From Xanthomonas arboricola pv. juglandis (GTDB lineage: Bacteria > Pseudomonadota > Gammaproteobacteria > Xanthomonadales > Xanthomonadaceae), in the NCBI RefSeq assembly GCF_001013475.1, contig NZ_JZEF01000001.1, forward strand, positions 124,001-188,000: a stretch of 64,000 nt of DNA, read 5' to 3'. A program made the position numbers and the translations under genes. Below the pieces are notes generated by a model. The model saw nothing but the letters and a program-made list of their open reading frames with translations. It was not told the origin of the DNA and did no database searches. Each line of letters opens with the position of its first letter. Position 1 is the first letter of the stretch. Below, piece by piece: positions 1-8,848 of this stretch.

Positions 1-672
1 GGCCTGCTGGCGTTGCAGCATGGCCTGGGCGATTTCCGGCGCGTAGGCCAGGTGACTGATGCGCGCTTCGATCACGTCCACGCCGGCCTGGGTCAGGCGC
101 TCGTCCAGATGGCGCTTGAGCTGTTCGCTGATTTCGGCCGGATGGCTGCGCAGCGAGATCTGATCGTCTTCGTGCTGGTCGTACGGGTAGCTGGTGGCCA
201 TCGCGCGCAGCGCCGCTTCGGACTGGATATGCACGAAGCTTTCGTAATCGTCGACGTTGTAGACCGCCTCGGAGGCATCCAGCACCTGCCACACGATGAC
301 CGCGGCGATCTCGATCGGGCTGCCGTCCAGTTCGTTGACCTTGAGCCGGCCGCTCTCGAAGTTGCGCACGCGCTGGCTGACCCGGCGCTTGGCATAGAAG
401 GGGCTGTTCCAGCGCAGGCCCGGGTCCTTGACCGTGCCGACGTACTTGCCGAACAGGCTCAGCACCGCCGCCTGGTTCGGCTCCAGCGTGTACAGGCCGG
501 CCAGCATGAAGATGCCCGCCGCCACCACCAACAGCGCAATCAGGAACCCGGCTGGAGTCGGGCTGCCGGCCGCCAGGGTCGTGAGAATGAACCAGGCGGC
601 GCCCGCGAACGCGGCGCCAGCGGCGAGGATGACCGGGATGCCCGGCAGTGAGCTGATCGGCTTCTCTTTCAT
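1..672 (-). CDS. SPFH/Band 7 domain membrane protein, partial (3' end outside window)
   Basis: The gene reads leftwards off the window, so only the first 224 residues are visible. The N-terminus (MKEKPISSLPG) is followed by two hydrophobic stretches at about residues 12-30 and 37-60, and then by a domain starting near the motif LEPNQAAVLSLFGKY that is characteristic of SPFH/Band 7 proteins (stomatin, prohibitin, HflC family). Such proteins form oligomeric rings on the inner membrane and organise microdomains. The start at 672 is chosen because it precedes the membrane segment directly; the Shine-Dalgarno sequence is weak. A dyad lies 31 bases upstream. The particular subfamily and function cannot be decided from the visible part. 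Confidence 0.85.
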   Translation of the reverse strand, partial: MKEKPISSLPGIPVILAAGAAFAGAAWFILTTLAAGSPTPAGFLIALLVVAAGIFMLAGLYTLEPNQAAVLSLFGKYVGTVKDPGLRWNSPFYAKRRVSQRVRNFESGRLKVNELDGSPIEIAAVIVWQVLDASEAVYNVDDYESFVHIQSEAALRAMATSYPYDQHEDDQISLRSHPAEISEQLKRHLDERLTQAGVDVIEARISHLAYAPEIAQAMLQRQQA

Positions 673-702
673 GAGGTGGGTGTCCTTAGGGAGTTCAAAA
701 AA

Positions 703-719
703 GATATCAAAGTGATATC
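703..719. promoter_or_regulatory. Dyad GATATCA-AAG-TGATATC upstream of the SPFH gene
   Basis: Perfect 7-bp inverted repeat with a 3-base spacer in the divergent region between the SPFH gene (start 672) and purT (start 800). The TGATATCA half is AT-rich against a GC-rich background, which suggests a protein binding site, possibly for a small ribbon-helix-helix or similar dimeric repressor. The regulator is not identifiable from this window. Confidence 0.45.
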
Positions 720-799
720 AGTTGATGCAAGTCGCGCAGCCGGCGGCCATGGTGACGGCCCGTTAGAATGGCGGCCCCCTCCCGATCTGGACTGCGCTC

Positions 800-1999
800 A
801 TGACTACTCTCGGCACGCCGTTGTCGCCTTCCGCCACCCGCGTGTTGTTGCTGGGCTCGGGCGAGCTGGGCAAGGAAGTGGCGATCGAATTGCAGCGCTT
901 CGGGGTGGAAGTGATCGCCGCCGATCGCTATGCCAACGCGCCGGCGATGCAGGTCGCGCACCGTTCGCACGTGCTGGACATGCTCGATCCCCAGGCGCTG
1001 CGCGCGCTGATCGCCCAGGAGCAGCCGCATCTGATCGTGCCGGAGATCGAGGCGATCCATACCGAAACGCTGCTCGCACTGGAGCGGGAGCAGGGCCAGC
1101 GGGTCATCCCGACCGCGCGCGCCGCACGCCTGACCATGGACCGCGAGGGCATCCGTCGCCTGGCTGCCGGAACGCTGGGCCTGCCGACCTCGCCGTATCG
1201 CTTCGTCGACACGGCTGCCGAGTATCGCGAGGCGATCGCCGCGGTGGGCCTGCCGTGCGTGGTCAAGCCGGTGATGTCGTCCTCGGGCAAGGGCCAGAGC
1301 ACCTTGCGCAGCGAGGCGGACATCGATGCGGCCTGGGATTACGCGCAGACCGGCGGACGTGCCGGTGCCGGCCGCTGCATCGTCGAGGGCTTCATCGACT
1401 TCGATTACGAGATCACCTTGTTGACCGTACGGCACGCCGGTGGCACCTCGTTCTGCGACCCGATCGGGCATTGGCAGAAGGACGGCGATTACCGCGAGAG
1501 CTGGCAGCCGCAGCCGATGTCAGCGGCCGCTTTGCAGCGCTCGCAGCAGATCGCGCAGGCCATCACCGACGACCTGGGCGGTCTGGGTCTGTTCGGCGTG
1601 GAGTTGTTCGTCAAGGGCGACGAGGTCTGGTTCAGCGAGGTCTCACCGCGCCCGCACGACACCGGCCTGGTCACGCTGGTCTCGCAGGAGCTGAGCGAAT
1701 TCGCCCTACACGCACGCGCGATTCTCGGCCTGCCGGTCGGTGCGGAAAACGGCGGCGTGATCCGTCAGAGTGGCCCCTCGGCCTCGTGCGCGCTGCTGGC
1801 GCACGGTCACGGCGTGCCGGTCTTCGACGATGTTGCGCAGGCCTTGCGTGACCCGGGCACCGCACTGCGCCTGTTCGGCAAGCCGCGCGTGGACGGTCAC
1901 CGCCGCGTCGGCGTCACGCTGGCGCGTGCGGACAGCATCGACGCCGCGCGCGAGAAGGCGCGGGTAGCCGCAGAGGCAGTGCAGATCCAGCTGGACTGA
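800..1999 (+). CDS. purT: Formate-dependent phosphoribosylglycinamide formyltransferase 2
   Basis: Encodes 399 residues, close to the usual 390-400 of PurT. The enzyme makes formyl-GAR from GAR, formate and ATP in purine biosynthesis, as an alternative to folate-dependent PurN. The N-terminal nucleotide-fold motif [12 protein letters not shown] (residues 14-25) and the ATP-grasp region, including [12 protein letters not shown] (about 155-166) and [13 protein letters not shown] (about 280-292), are diagnostic. The start at 800 matches the family N-terminus MTTLGTPLS. The gene is monocistronic, divergent from the SPFH gene and convergent with the EEP-family gene downstream. Confidence 0.97.
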   Translation: MTTLGTPLSPSATRVLLLGSGELGKEVAIELQRFGVEVIAADRYANAPAMQVAHRSHVLDMLDPQALRALIAQEQPHLIVPEIEAIHTETLLALEREQGQRVIPTARAARLTMDREGIRRLAAGTLGLPTSPYRFVDTAAEYREAIAAVGLPCVVKPVMSSSGKGQSTLRSEADIDAAWDYAQTGGRAGAGRCIVEGFIDFDYEITLLTVRHAGGTSFCDPIGHWQKDGDYRESWQPQPMSAAALQRSQQIAQAITDDLGGLGLFGVELFVKGDEVWFSEVSPRPHDTGLVTLVSQELSEFALHARAILGLPVGAENGGVIRQSGPSASCALLAHGHGVPVFDDVAQALRDPGTALRLFGKPRVDGHRRVGVTLARADSIDAAREKARVAAEAVQIQLD

Positions 2000-2106
2000 G
2001 CGCTGCGCGGGTCATGGCGCGGTTGCGGCAACCAGCCGCAATCGCACCACAACACAAGCAACCACCCGACGCGTCAAATCCCCAATCCCGAATCACCGCT
2101 GCCGAA

Positions 2107-3336
2107 TCACCGCCCCCCAGCCACATCCACCCAAACCGCATGGTGATCGCTGCCATCGGCGATCGCCGCTTCCGGGGTGGTGCTGGCGGGCCAGAAGATG
2201 CCGCTGCCGACCAGGGTGAACTGGCGCGAAGGCAGCACGTAGTCCAGCCGCATCGTGCCCGCCTGCGGCCCGAAGTCGCCGGTCACCTGGTGCGGGTCGC
2301 CCGCATGTGCAATGCCTTGCGCGGCGTACTCAGCAGTTTTTTCCGGGCCGCCTGCACTCTGCGGCGTGGGGTACTGCAGCACCCGCGGGTGCGTGATCAA
2401 GGCGCGGATTGCATCGTGCCGGCCGGCGCCGTCGACCGGGTCGTTATTGAGGTCGCCGAGAATGACGAAGCGCGCATCGGCGGGCAGCCCGCCGCAGCGG
2501 CCTTGGTCGTCGCACAGCCAGCTGGCGTCCTTGGGATTGTCCAGATACTCGCGCCATAGCCGCAGCTCGTCGTGGTTGCGGGCGACGTTGCGCTTCTCGG
2601 CGCCATCGAACACCGGCGGGGTGGGGTGCGAGACCAGCGCGTGCACCACACCGAGCGGCGTGCGCACCGGCACGTCCCAATGCGATTTGGACGACAGCCG
2701 CAGCTGCGCCCAGATCGCGTCGCGATAGAACGCTTGTTTGCTGGACGGGTCGGTCGGGCGCAGCGCACCCGGCAGCGCGCTCCATTTCAGCAACTGGAAA
2801 CTGCGCACCGCCTGCGTGTCGATCGGGTAGCGCGACAGCACCAGCATGCCGTACTGGCCGGGATGCAATCCGTAACCCCAGGCATCGTTGCCGCGGGTGC
2901 GGCCATCGCCACCGACGCTGCCGTTGTTGTCCAGATCCAGGCCGCTCGGCACGCCGGTATTGACCGGGGCCAGGTAGCGATACGGATAGCGCAACGCTTC
3001 GCCGCCGCCCGGCTGGGCAACCTGCAGATAGCGCTGCTGGAACAGATCGGCGGCGCGGTGCTCGGGGTCGAAGTCGAACTCGTTGAGCAGCACCAGATCC
3101 GGACGCACCCGCTGCAGCACCGCGGCGATCTTGCGCGCATGCGCGCTGTCGCCCTGCAGTTCGCGCACCAGGCCGCCGGCCTGATCCGAATACAGCGAGG
3201 TGTTGTAGGTCGCGATGCGCAACTGGGCCGGCGCGGAGGCGGCAGTTGCCTTGGCGCTCGTATCCGGAGAGGTCGCCTGATGTGCGCAGGCGGCGCAGAG
3301 CGCGGTCAGCGCAAGCAGTAAGAGAGGTCTGATCAT
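2107..3336 (-). CDS. Endonuclease/exonuclease/phosphatase family protein, probable lipoprotein
   Basis: 409 residues. The N-terminus MIRPLLLLALTALCAAC is a signal peptide with a lipobox-like end (Cys17), though the -3 position is Cys instead of Leu, so lipidation is probable but not certain. After it come hallmarks of the EEP (DNase I-like) fold: RIATYNTSL, LLNEFDF with the metal-binding Glu, ILGDLNNDP, and a terminal SDHHAVWVDV carrying the catalytic Asp-His. Members hydrolyse phosphodiesters (nucleic acids, phospholipids or phosphorylated sugars); the substrate is not clear here. The protein probably acts in the periplasm or at the envelope. It starts 53 bases from the end of bpt on the same strand, so the two may be co-transcribed. 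Confidence 0.88.
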   Translation of the reverse strand: MIRPLLLLALTALCAACAHQATSPDTSAKATAASAPAQLRIATYNTSLYSDQAGGLVRELQGDSAHARKIAAVLQRVRPDLVLLNEFDFDPEHRAADLFQQRYLQVAQPGGGEALRYPYRYLAPVNTGVPSGLDLDNNGSVGGDGRTRGNDAWGYGLHPGQYGMLVLSRYPIDTQAVRSFQLLKWSALPGALRPTDPSSKQAFYRDAIWAQLRLSSKSHWDVPVRTPLGVVHALVSHPTPPVFDGAEKRNVARNHDELRLWREYLDNPKDASWLCDDQGRCGGLPADARFVILGDLNNDPVDGAGRHDAIRALITHPRVLQYPTPQSAGGPEKTAEYAAQGIAHAGDPHQVTGDFGPQAGTMRLDYVLPSRQFTLVGSGIFWPASTTPEAAIADGSDHHAVWVDVAGGR

Positions 3337-3388
3337 CGCGACATTCTCGCATGTGCAAGACGACAGCCCGATGTCGTCCCGGCGTGGT

Positions 3389-4144
3389 TCAAACTTCCGG
3401 TGCAGCGGCAGGAAGCCCGCGCCATTGGCGGCCGTCGTAGGCCTCCAGCGCGCTGAAGCGGCGCTTGTAGTTCATCTTGGCATGGCCGTCGATCCAGTAG
3501 CCCAGATACACATGCGCGCGGCGCTCGCGTTGCGCCCACTGGATCTGCTGCAGGATCGCAAAGGTGCCCAGGCTGCGCGCAGTGGCATCCGGTGCGTAGA
3601 ACGTATAGACCGCCGACAACGCATGCTCGGTGACATCGGTGACCGCAACGGCGAGCAGCCGCCCCGGCGCGTGCGCCAGTGCGGGTTCGCGGATTTCCAG
3701 GAAGCGTCCATGCGACCAGCCGCCGATCAGGAACTGGTCGAATTCGGTGGCACCATGCTCGTCCATGCCGCCGCCGGGATGGCGGTGCTTGAGGTACTGC
3801 CGGTACAACGCGAGTTGTTCGTCGGTGCGCTCGGCAGCGACCACGCGCACCACCAGGTCCTGGTTGCGCGCCAGGCAACGGCGCTGGCTGCGATCGGGCC
3901 GGAACGCATCCACCGCGATGCGCACCGGCACGCAGGCGCGGCAACGTTCGCAGTGCGGCCGGTAGACCAGATCGCCGGAGCGACGGAATCCCCATGCCAA
4001 GGCCTGCGGATAGATCGCACCCAGACGCGGGTCGTGCGGATCCAGCACCAGGTCGCGCGCGCGGCGCTCGGACCAGTAGCCACAGGCATGCTCGCCGGTC
4101 TGGAACAGGCGCAGGTCGTCATGGGTGTCGGCGTGGATGGCCAT
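3389..4144 (-). CDS. bpt: Aspartate/glutamate leucyltransferase (bacterial R-transferase homologue)
   Basis: 251 residues, typical for Bpt. It transfers leucine from Leu-tRNA to proteins with N-terminal Asp or Glu, marking them for ClpS/ClpAP degradation by the N-degron pathway. Recognisable motifs are [17 protein letters not shown] near residue 20, the paired cysteines in [13 protein letters not shown] (about residues 55-67), and the C-terminal [16 protein letters not shown]. The reading frame stays open upstream to 4552 but that part is non-coding: the family N-terminus begins at [14 protein letters not shown], giving a start at 4144. The gene is divergent from the EF-hand gene. Confidence 0.95.
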   Translation of the reverse strand: MAIHADTHDDLRLFQTGEHACGYWSERRARDLVLDPHDPRLGAIYPQALAWGFRRSGDLVYRPHCERCRACVPVRIAVDAFRPDRSQRRCLARNQDLVVRVVAAERTDEQLALYRQYLKHRHPGGGMDEHGATEFDQFLIGGWSHGRFLEIREPALAHAPGRLLAVAVTDVTEHALSAVYTFYAPDATARSLGTFAILQQIQWAQRERRAHVYLGYWIDGHAKMNYKRRFSALEAYDGRQWRGLPAAAPEV

Positions 4145-4343
4145 GGCGTCAGGATAGCGCCTGCGCGTCGCAACAGCGGCGACTGTCCGCCGGATGAATA
4201 CGCCCGGTTGCCGCGTCAACGCGCGCGCCGATGGCTCGTTGATGTGGGTGTTGGTGGCAGCGCACGGTGGATCCGGATGCGCCACCCACGCGATGCGGCC
4301 CATGCAGGTGCCGCGTGTGGTTCCCACATTCCAGGAGTTTCTC

Positions 4344-4931
4344 ATGACGTCTCGCAAACCGTTTCTCGCACTGGCCGTGCTGGCTGCCCTGTCCACCGGC
4401 GCGGTGTTCGCCGCTCCGCCTGCCGCCGGCGATGCGCCGCGTCCTGCCAAACTCGACAAGAACGGCGATGGCGTGATCGATCGCAGCGAGGCCGCTGCCG
4501 ACCCCAGGCTGGCCGCACAGTTCGACACGCTGGACACCAACAAGGACGGCAAGCTGTCGCGCGATGAGCGCCCGCATCATCGCGGCCCGGGCCGCGGTGG
4601 ACGTGGCGAATGGCTGAGCAAGCTCGACACCAACAAGGACGGCCGCATCAGCCGCGAAGAAGCCAAGGCCGACCCCAAGTTCGCCGCGCGCTTCGATGAG
4701 ATGGATATCAACAAGGACGGCTTTGTCGATCGCGCCGACCGTGAGCTGCGCATGCAGCAGCATCGCGACGCGTGGTTTGCCAAGGCCGATACCGACAAGG
4801 ACGGCAAGCTGAGCAAGGCCGAGTTCGATGCCGCATCCAAGCAGCGTGGCGAGCATGGCCGCTGGGGTCAGGGCGAGCATGGCGATCACGGCAAGCGTCC
4901 AATGCCGGCCAAGCCTGCCGCGGGCAACTGA
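4344..4931 (+). CDS. Exported EF-hand calcium-binding protein with five loops
   Basis: 195 residues. A Sec signal peptide ([16 protein letters not shown]... to AVFA-AP, about 23 residues) indicates export to the periplasm or beyond. Five canonical 12-residue EF-hand loops follow: [48 protein letters not shown] and [12 protein letters not shown]. Each has the acidic ligands at positions 1, 3, 5 and 12 except the fourth, where position 12 is Asp. The C-terminus is rich in His, Gly and Lys. The start at 4344 has a good ribosome binding site (aggag, 4333-4337); the frame is open further upstream but without signal-peptide character. Function is probably Ca2+ buffering or sensing at the envelope; no partner is apparent. 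Confidence 0.9.
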   Translation: MTSRKPFLALAVLAALSTGAVFAAPPAAGDAPRPAKLDKNGDGVIDRSEAAADPRLAAQFDTLDTNKDGKLSRDERPHHRGPGRGGRGEWLSKLDTNKDGRISREEAKADPKFAARFDEMDINKDGFVDRADRELRMQQHRDAWFAKADTDKDGKLSKAEFDAASKQRGEHGRWGQGEHGDHGKRPMPAKPAAGN

Positions 4932-5032
4932 GTTCATCCAGTCGCTTACCCGGTCGCAGTGCTGCGACCGGGGCAGCGCTGTCGTCATACGCAGCATGTA
5001 AACCGCAACACGCAACAAGGCGCCGATCGACC

Positions 5033-5066
5033 AACGGCCTCCCGCGCAAGCAGGAGGCCGTTTTTG
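5033..5066. terminator. Bidirectional intrinsic terminator
   Basis: Hairpin with arms ACGGCCTCC (5034-5042) and GGAGGCCGT (5053-5061) followed by a T run. It lies between the EF-hand gene (+) and the sigma-factor gene (-), which converge. Confidence 0.85.
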
Positions 5067-5117
5067 TTGACTGGAATGGTCGCACTTGCTGCATGCGGCG
5101 ATGGCGCCACGCCGGGA

Positions 5118-6311
5118 TCAGAGCATCCCCAGCTTCATGTAGTGCCGCACGATGGGCAGCATGACCGCCGCCGTGCTCACCAGCATCGCGCCCGGGCTGA
5201 ACATGCAGCGATACAGCAGCGGTGCTCGCGTGGTGCCGCGTCGTTGCGCATCGCGTTCCAGCATCGGGCGCATGACGCGTGGCAGCACCCGGATGGATTG
5301 GTAGTTGAGCACCGCCATGCCTGCGCCCAGCAACAGCAGCGACGTCCATGCGCCGGCATCCAGGCGTTTGAGCAGCAGCGTGCTGCCCACCACCAGCACC
5401 GACGTCAGCGTGGTGATGTGCAGGAAACGACGAATCGCCGCTGCTTCGGCGGCGGTCTGCGCAAAGCGCAGCAGATACCAGCACGACCAGTACGTACCGA
5501 CGCCGGCAACCAGCACGGCGCCGGCGGCGAACAGCGATGGCAGGCCGAGCCAGAGGCTTAGTGCACCGGCCGCGCTACCCCCGCCCAGTGCCGAGCCGGT
5601 CAGCCCGCTCACGCCTAATTTGCCCGCGCCCCCCATGCCGGTCAGCACGATGGCCGCGCTCGCGGTACCCGGCGCGGCCAGCAGGGTTGCCGAGGTCACC
5701 GCAGTGGCAAAGGCCACACTGGGCGCACTGCCACGGGCGAACTCGCCGAACCGGCGCAGCAGCTCGCCGCGCACGCTGGCACGTGCCCGCGACAGGCGCT
5801 TGCGCACGGCTGCATCGCTCAGCCCGAGCAGCGAGGCAACCTGCCGCGAACTCTGGCCTTCGCGATAAAACAGCAGCAGCGTCTCGCGGCTCTCTTCGGG
5901 CAATGCAGAAATGATGTCGAGCGCGGCGATTTCTTCTTCCACCTGCAGCAACTGGTCGGTGGGCGAGGGGGCCGGGTCGGCGGCCATCGCGATCGCCAGG
6001 TCCGCCGCTTCGCCGCTGAGCGCGCGATGCCGGTTGGCGCGCAGCCAGTCGCGCGCCAGGTTGCGGGTGATCTGCCGCAGCCACGGCAGGAAGCTGGCCG
6101 GCTGATGCAGCTGCGCCAGCCGCTGCCAGGCGCGCAGGAAGGCTTCCTGGGCGATGTCTTCGCTGGCGGCGATATCGCGGGTGATCGCCAGTGCGATGGC
6201 GGTCACCGTGTTCTGGCAGGCGCGCACGATGCGGCCGTAGGCCTGCTGGCAGCCGGCTGCGGCGACCGGCAATTCGCGTTGCAACATCAGGTCCAGCGTG
6301 TCGGTGTGCAT
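5118..6311 (-). CDS. ECF-type sigma-70 family factor with C-terminal membrane domain
   Basis: 397 residues, about twice the length of a simple ECF sigma factor. Residues about 20-95 are sigma region 2 (ASEDIAQEAFLRAW, LPWLRQITRNLARDWL) and about 125-190 are region 4 with a helix-turn-helix (LPEESRETLLLFYREGQSS, QVASLLGLSDAAVRKRLSRA). From about residue 205 on there are several hydrophobic segments that resemble transmembrane helices, so the sigma factor appears tethered to the membrane by its own C-terminus. No separate anti-sigma gene lies next to it. The membrane part may serve as a built-in anti-sigma or sensor (inference). It is convergent with the EF-hand gene. Confidence 0.85.
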   Translation of the reverse strand: MHTDTLDLMLQRELPVAAAGCQQAYGRIVRACQNTVTAIALAITRDIAASEDIAQEAFLRAWQRLAQLHQPASFLPWLRQITRNLARDWLRANRHRALSGEAADLAIAMAADPAPSPTDQLLQVEEEIAALDIISALPEESRETLLLFYREGQSSRQVASLLGLSDAAVRKRLSRARASVRGELLRRFGEFARGSAPSVAFATAVTSATLLAAPGTASAAIVLTGMGGAGKLGVSGLTGSALGGGSAAGALSLWLGLPSLFAAGAVLVAGVGTYWSCWYLLRFAQTAAEAAAIRRFLHITTLTSVLVVGSTLLLKRLDAGAWTSLLLLGAGMAVLNYQSIRVLPRVMRPMLERDAQRRGTTRAPLLYRCMFSPGAMLVSTAAVMLPIVRHYMKLGML

Positions 6312-6410
6312 CTGCGCAATCCATGTCCTGGTCCCAGCATGACGCAGGCGAGCAGCGGATGTGACCGAGGCGATGGCGGTGGCATCTGGCGCACCGCCGG
6401 GTGGCTGCGC

Positions 6411-6920
6411 TCAGCGCGCCGGCTGGATCCGTACACGCACTTCGTCGTCCTCTGCGGCGGGCGGTGCGGTGGTGGCGGGCGCTGGCTGCGCTGCCGGCGG
6501 TGCCACTGGCCTGGCCGCATCCGGGGCATTGCGATGGCGCAGCACCACGAACATGGCGACCGCGCCGATCACCAGCAGCAGCACCAGCCGGATGCGCCAG
6601 GCCCAGCTGCGCGCATTGGTGCTCGAGCCGTTTTCGCCGTCGCGGAAGGTGTACTCCACATTCGGCAGATCGCGGCGGGTGGTGTCGAGCAGGCGTGCGT
6701 CGCGCAGCAGATCGCGGGCGCGCGGCTGGTCGTCGGCGTGCACGATCCACACCGTGGGGTAGGCCTGGGCGTTGCCCTGTTCGAGATAGCTGAACTGGCC
6801 GCTGCGCTTGCTCTCGTAGGAGCGGCCGTTGCTCATGCGCACGTCGATACCGGCGTTGCGCAGGAGATCGGCCACGCCTTCGGCGGTTTCGATACGTTGA
6901 CTGCTGAAGATCTTGCGCAT
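6411..6920 (-). CDS. DUF2007-like membrane protein ('pathogenicity-like' family name in Xanthomonas)
   Basis: 169 residues. The N-terminal part (about 1-80), beginning MRKIFSSQRIETAEGVADLLRNAGIDV, resembles the DUF2007 putative signal-transducing domain. A single transmembrane helix follows (about 107-125, WRIRLVLLLVIGAVAMFVVL), then a low-complexity Pro/Ala tail. Topology is probably N-in with a short periplasmic tail. It lies 99 bases upstream of the sigma-factor gene on the same strand, so it may share its transcript. Molecular function is unknown. Confidence 0.75.
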   Translation of the reverse strand: MRKIFSSQRIETAEGVADLLRNAGIDVRMSNGRSYESKRSGQFSYLEQGNAQAYPTVWIVHADDQPRARDLLRDARLLDTTRRDLPNVEYTFRDGENGSSTNARSWAWRIRLVLLLVIGAVAMFVVLRHRNAPDAARPVAPPAAQPAPATTAPPAAEDDEVRVRIQPAR

Positions 6921-7068
6921 GCTTAAGGAATGCCAGCGATTGCCGAGCAGGGCGCGCTGCGAATGCGCTTGCTCGAGCTGAAAGAAAGGAGCGGCAAGGA
7001 CGTCGATCCAGGCCGGAAAGTGCAGGCGGCCATCAGCATGCCTGCGCGCGACGAACGCGGTGCAGCAA

Positions 7069-7983
7069 TCAACATGGCGAGTCGTTTGCCGGCACCGCGA
7101 TCGCGCTGCCGTCGGGTACCACGCGGATCAGGCCTTCCTGGGTGGTGCTGGCGACCAGCACGCCATCGCGGGTGAAGAACTGCCCGCGCGCCAGGCCGCG
7201 CGAGCCCTGTGCGGTGGGGCTGTCGAGTGAGTACAGCAGCCAGTCGTCGGTGCGGAACGGGCGGTGGAACCACAGCGCGTGATCGAGCGAGGCCATCTGC
7301 ACATTCGGCGTGTAGTAGCTGATGCCGTGCGGAAAGGTGGAGGTGCCCAGCAGCTGAAAATCCGAGGCATAGGCCAGCAAGGCCTGGTGCAGGCCGACGT
7401 CGTCGCCGACCGGGTCGCTCAGGCGCAGCCACATCTGCTGGAACGGCGGGCGCTTGGGCGGCTTGAGTTCGTCGCGCGGAAATACATGGCGAAACTCGAA
7501 CGGGCCGCCACGCGACAGCCAGCGCTGCACCTTGGCAGGCAGTTTCTCCAGCACCTCCGCCGCCAGCGGCGGGGTGGGTTCGATGTCTTCGGGCGGCGGC
7601 ACCACCGGCATCGCGGACTGGTGTTCGGCGCCGTCTTCGCGCTGCTGGAACGAGGCCGCGCAGAAGAAGATCACCTTGCCATGCTGGATCGCAGTGACCC
7701 GGCGCACCGAAAAACTGCCGCCATCGCGGGTGCGATCGACGTCGTAGACGATCGGGTGGTCGATATTGCCGGCGCGCAGGAAATAGGCATGCAGGGAGTG
7801 CGCCTGGCGGCCGTTGTCCACGGTGGCCTGCGCGGCGGCCAGCGCCTGGCCCAGCACCTGTCCGCCGAACACGTACTTGGTGCCGATATCGCGGCTCTGG
7901 CCGCGGAACAGGTTGTCTTCCAAGCGCTCCAGCGACAGCAGGCTGATCAGTTCGGAGACGACGGGTTCGGCAGTGGCGGACAA
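7069..7983 (-). CDS. tesB: Acyl-CoA thioesterase II
   Basis: About 304 residues with a double hot-dog fold typical of TesB, which hydrolyses medium- and long-chain acyl-CoA. Motifs visible: VFGGQVLGQALAAA near residue 45, SLHAYFLRAG near 70, and near the C-terminus the region MASLDHALWFHRPFRTDDW with the catalytic Asp, plus GRGLARGQFF-like sequence with Gln. No in-frame ATG lies near the expected N-terminus; the best start is the TTG at 7981-7983 (protein start SATAEPVVSELISLL). The frame stays open far upstream but that is antisense of other genes. The neighbouring enoyl-CoA hydratase gene upstream on the same strand suggests a shared fatty-acid role. Confidence 0.92.
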   Translation of the reverse strand: MSATAEPVVSELISLLSLERLEDNLFRGQSRDIGTKYVFGGQVLGQALAAAQATVDNGRQAHSLHAYFLRAGNIDHPIVYDVDRTRDGGSFSVRRVTAIQHGKVIFFCAASFQQREDGAEHQSAMPVVPPPEDIEPTPPLAAEVLEKLPAKVQRWLSRGGPFEFRHVFPRDELKPPKRPPFQQMWLRLSDPVGDDVGLHQALLAYASDFQLLGTSTFPHGISYYTPNVQMASLDHALWFHRPFRTDDWLLYSLDSPTAQGSRGLARGQFFTRDGVLVASTTQEGLIRVVPDGSAIAVPANDSPC

Positions 7984-8054
7984 GGGGCTGGCCTGGGCAT
8001 GCGACGGACCGCGATTATAGCGGGCCGCCCCCTGCGCGCCGTGCGGGAGCGGCG

Positions 8055-8825
8055 TCAGGCCTTCTGCAGCCGCGCCACCAGTCCGTGCAAGGCGGCTTGC
8101 GCATCCGGCGCGTACCAGCCGTCGATGAAGCGCTCCAGCTGGATCAGCTCGGGCGCCAGCGCCGCGCGCAGATCGGCGCGGGCAATCGCGCGCGTGGCCA
8201 GCATCGGCTGGCGCGGCAGCTGCTGCAGATCCTGCAGCCAGGCCACCGCGCGGGCGGTGACCAACTCGCCATCGACCAGTTCGTCGACCAGGCCGATCGT
8301 GACCGCCTGCTCGGCCGGCAGCAGCTGCCCGGAGATCAGCAGGCGCTCGGCGCGGTGCGCGCCGACCACGCGGCGCAACAGGCGCTGGATGCCTTCCGGC
8401 GCGGCCAGGCCCACCTGCACCTCGTTCAAGCCGATCGCATAAGGCTTGGCGGTATCGGCGCTGCGCGCCATCACCCGGTAGTCGCAGCACAGTGCCAGCA
8501 CGCAGCCGCCGGCCGGCGCATGCCCGCCGATGGCCGCAACCACCGGCACGCGGCTGTTGGCCAGCGCCTGCGCGGCCTCGAAGAAGGCCGTCCAGCTGGC
8601 CAGCAACGCGGCGCGGTTGGTGCCATGCGCCAGCAGGTGCGGCACGTCCATGCCACCGGAAAAGATCCGCTCGCTGCCCGACAGCACGATGCCGTCGGTT
8701 TCCTCGCCGGCCTGCTGCACCGCAACGCTCAGGGCCTGGCACAGCGCGCTGTCCAGTGCATTGACCGGCGGGCGCGCCAGACGGATTTCGCGAAGACGGC
8801 CATGGTCTAAGATCTGGATGCTCAT
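8055..8825 (-). CDS. Enoyl-CoA hydratase/isomerase family protein
   Basis: 256 residues, normal for the crotonase fold. The oxyanion-hole segments are visible: GIVLSGSERIFSGGMDVPHL near residue 50 and AIGGHAPAGGCVLALCCDYRVM near residue 100. The usual second catalytic Glu region reads LNEVQVGLAAPEGIQ, with Pro-Glu in place. It most likely acts on an acyl-CoA in beta-oxidation or a side pathway; the substrate cannot be assigned, and isomerase activity is also possible. It lies 71 bases upstream of tesB on the same strand, consistent with an operon, and is divergent from the PCu(A)C gene. Confidence 0.87.
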   Translation of the reverse strand: MSIQILDHGRLREIRLARPPVNALDSALCQALSVAVQQAGEETDGIVLSGSERIFSGGMDVPHLLAHGTNRAALLASWTAFFEAAQALANSRVPVVAAIGGHAPAGGCVLALCCDYRVMARSADTAKPYAIGLNEVQVGLAAPEGIQRLLRRVVGAHRAERLLISGQLLPAEQAVTIGLVDELVDGELVTARAVAWLQDLQQLPRQPMLATRAIARADLRAALAPELIQLERFIDGWYAPDAQAALHGLVARLQKA

Positions 8826-8848
8826 TCGGGGCTCCTGGAGGTTGGGTC

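Noticed and set aside
13-651. Plus-strand open frame antisense to the SPFH gene
   Set aside because: The minus strand encodes a recognisable SPFH domain over the same bases; the plus frame is a GC-rich shadow.
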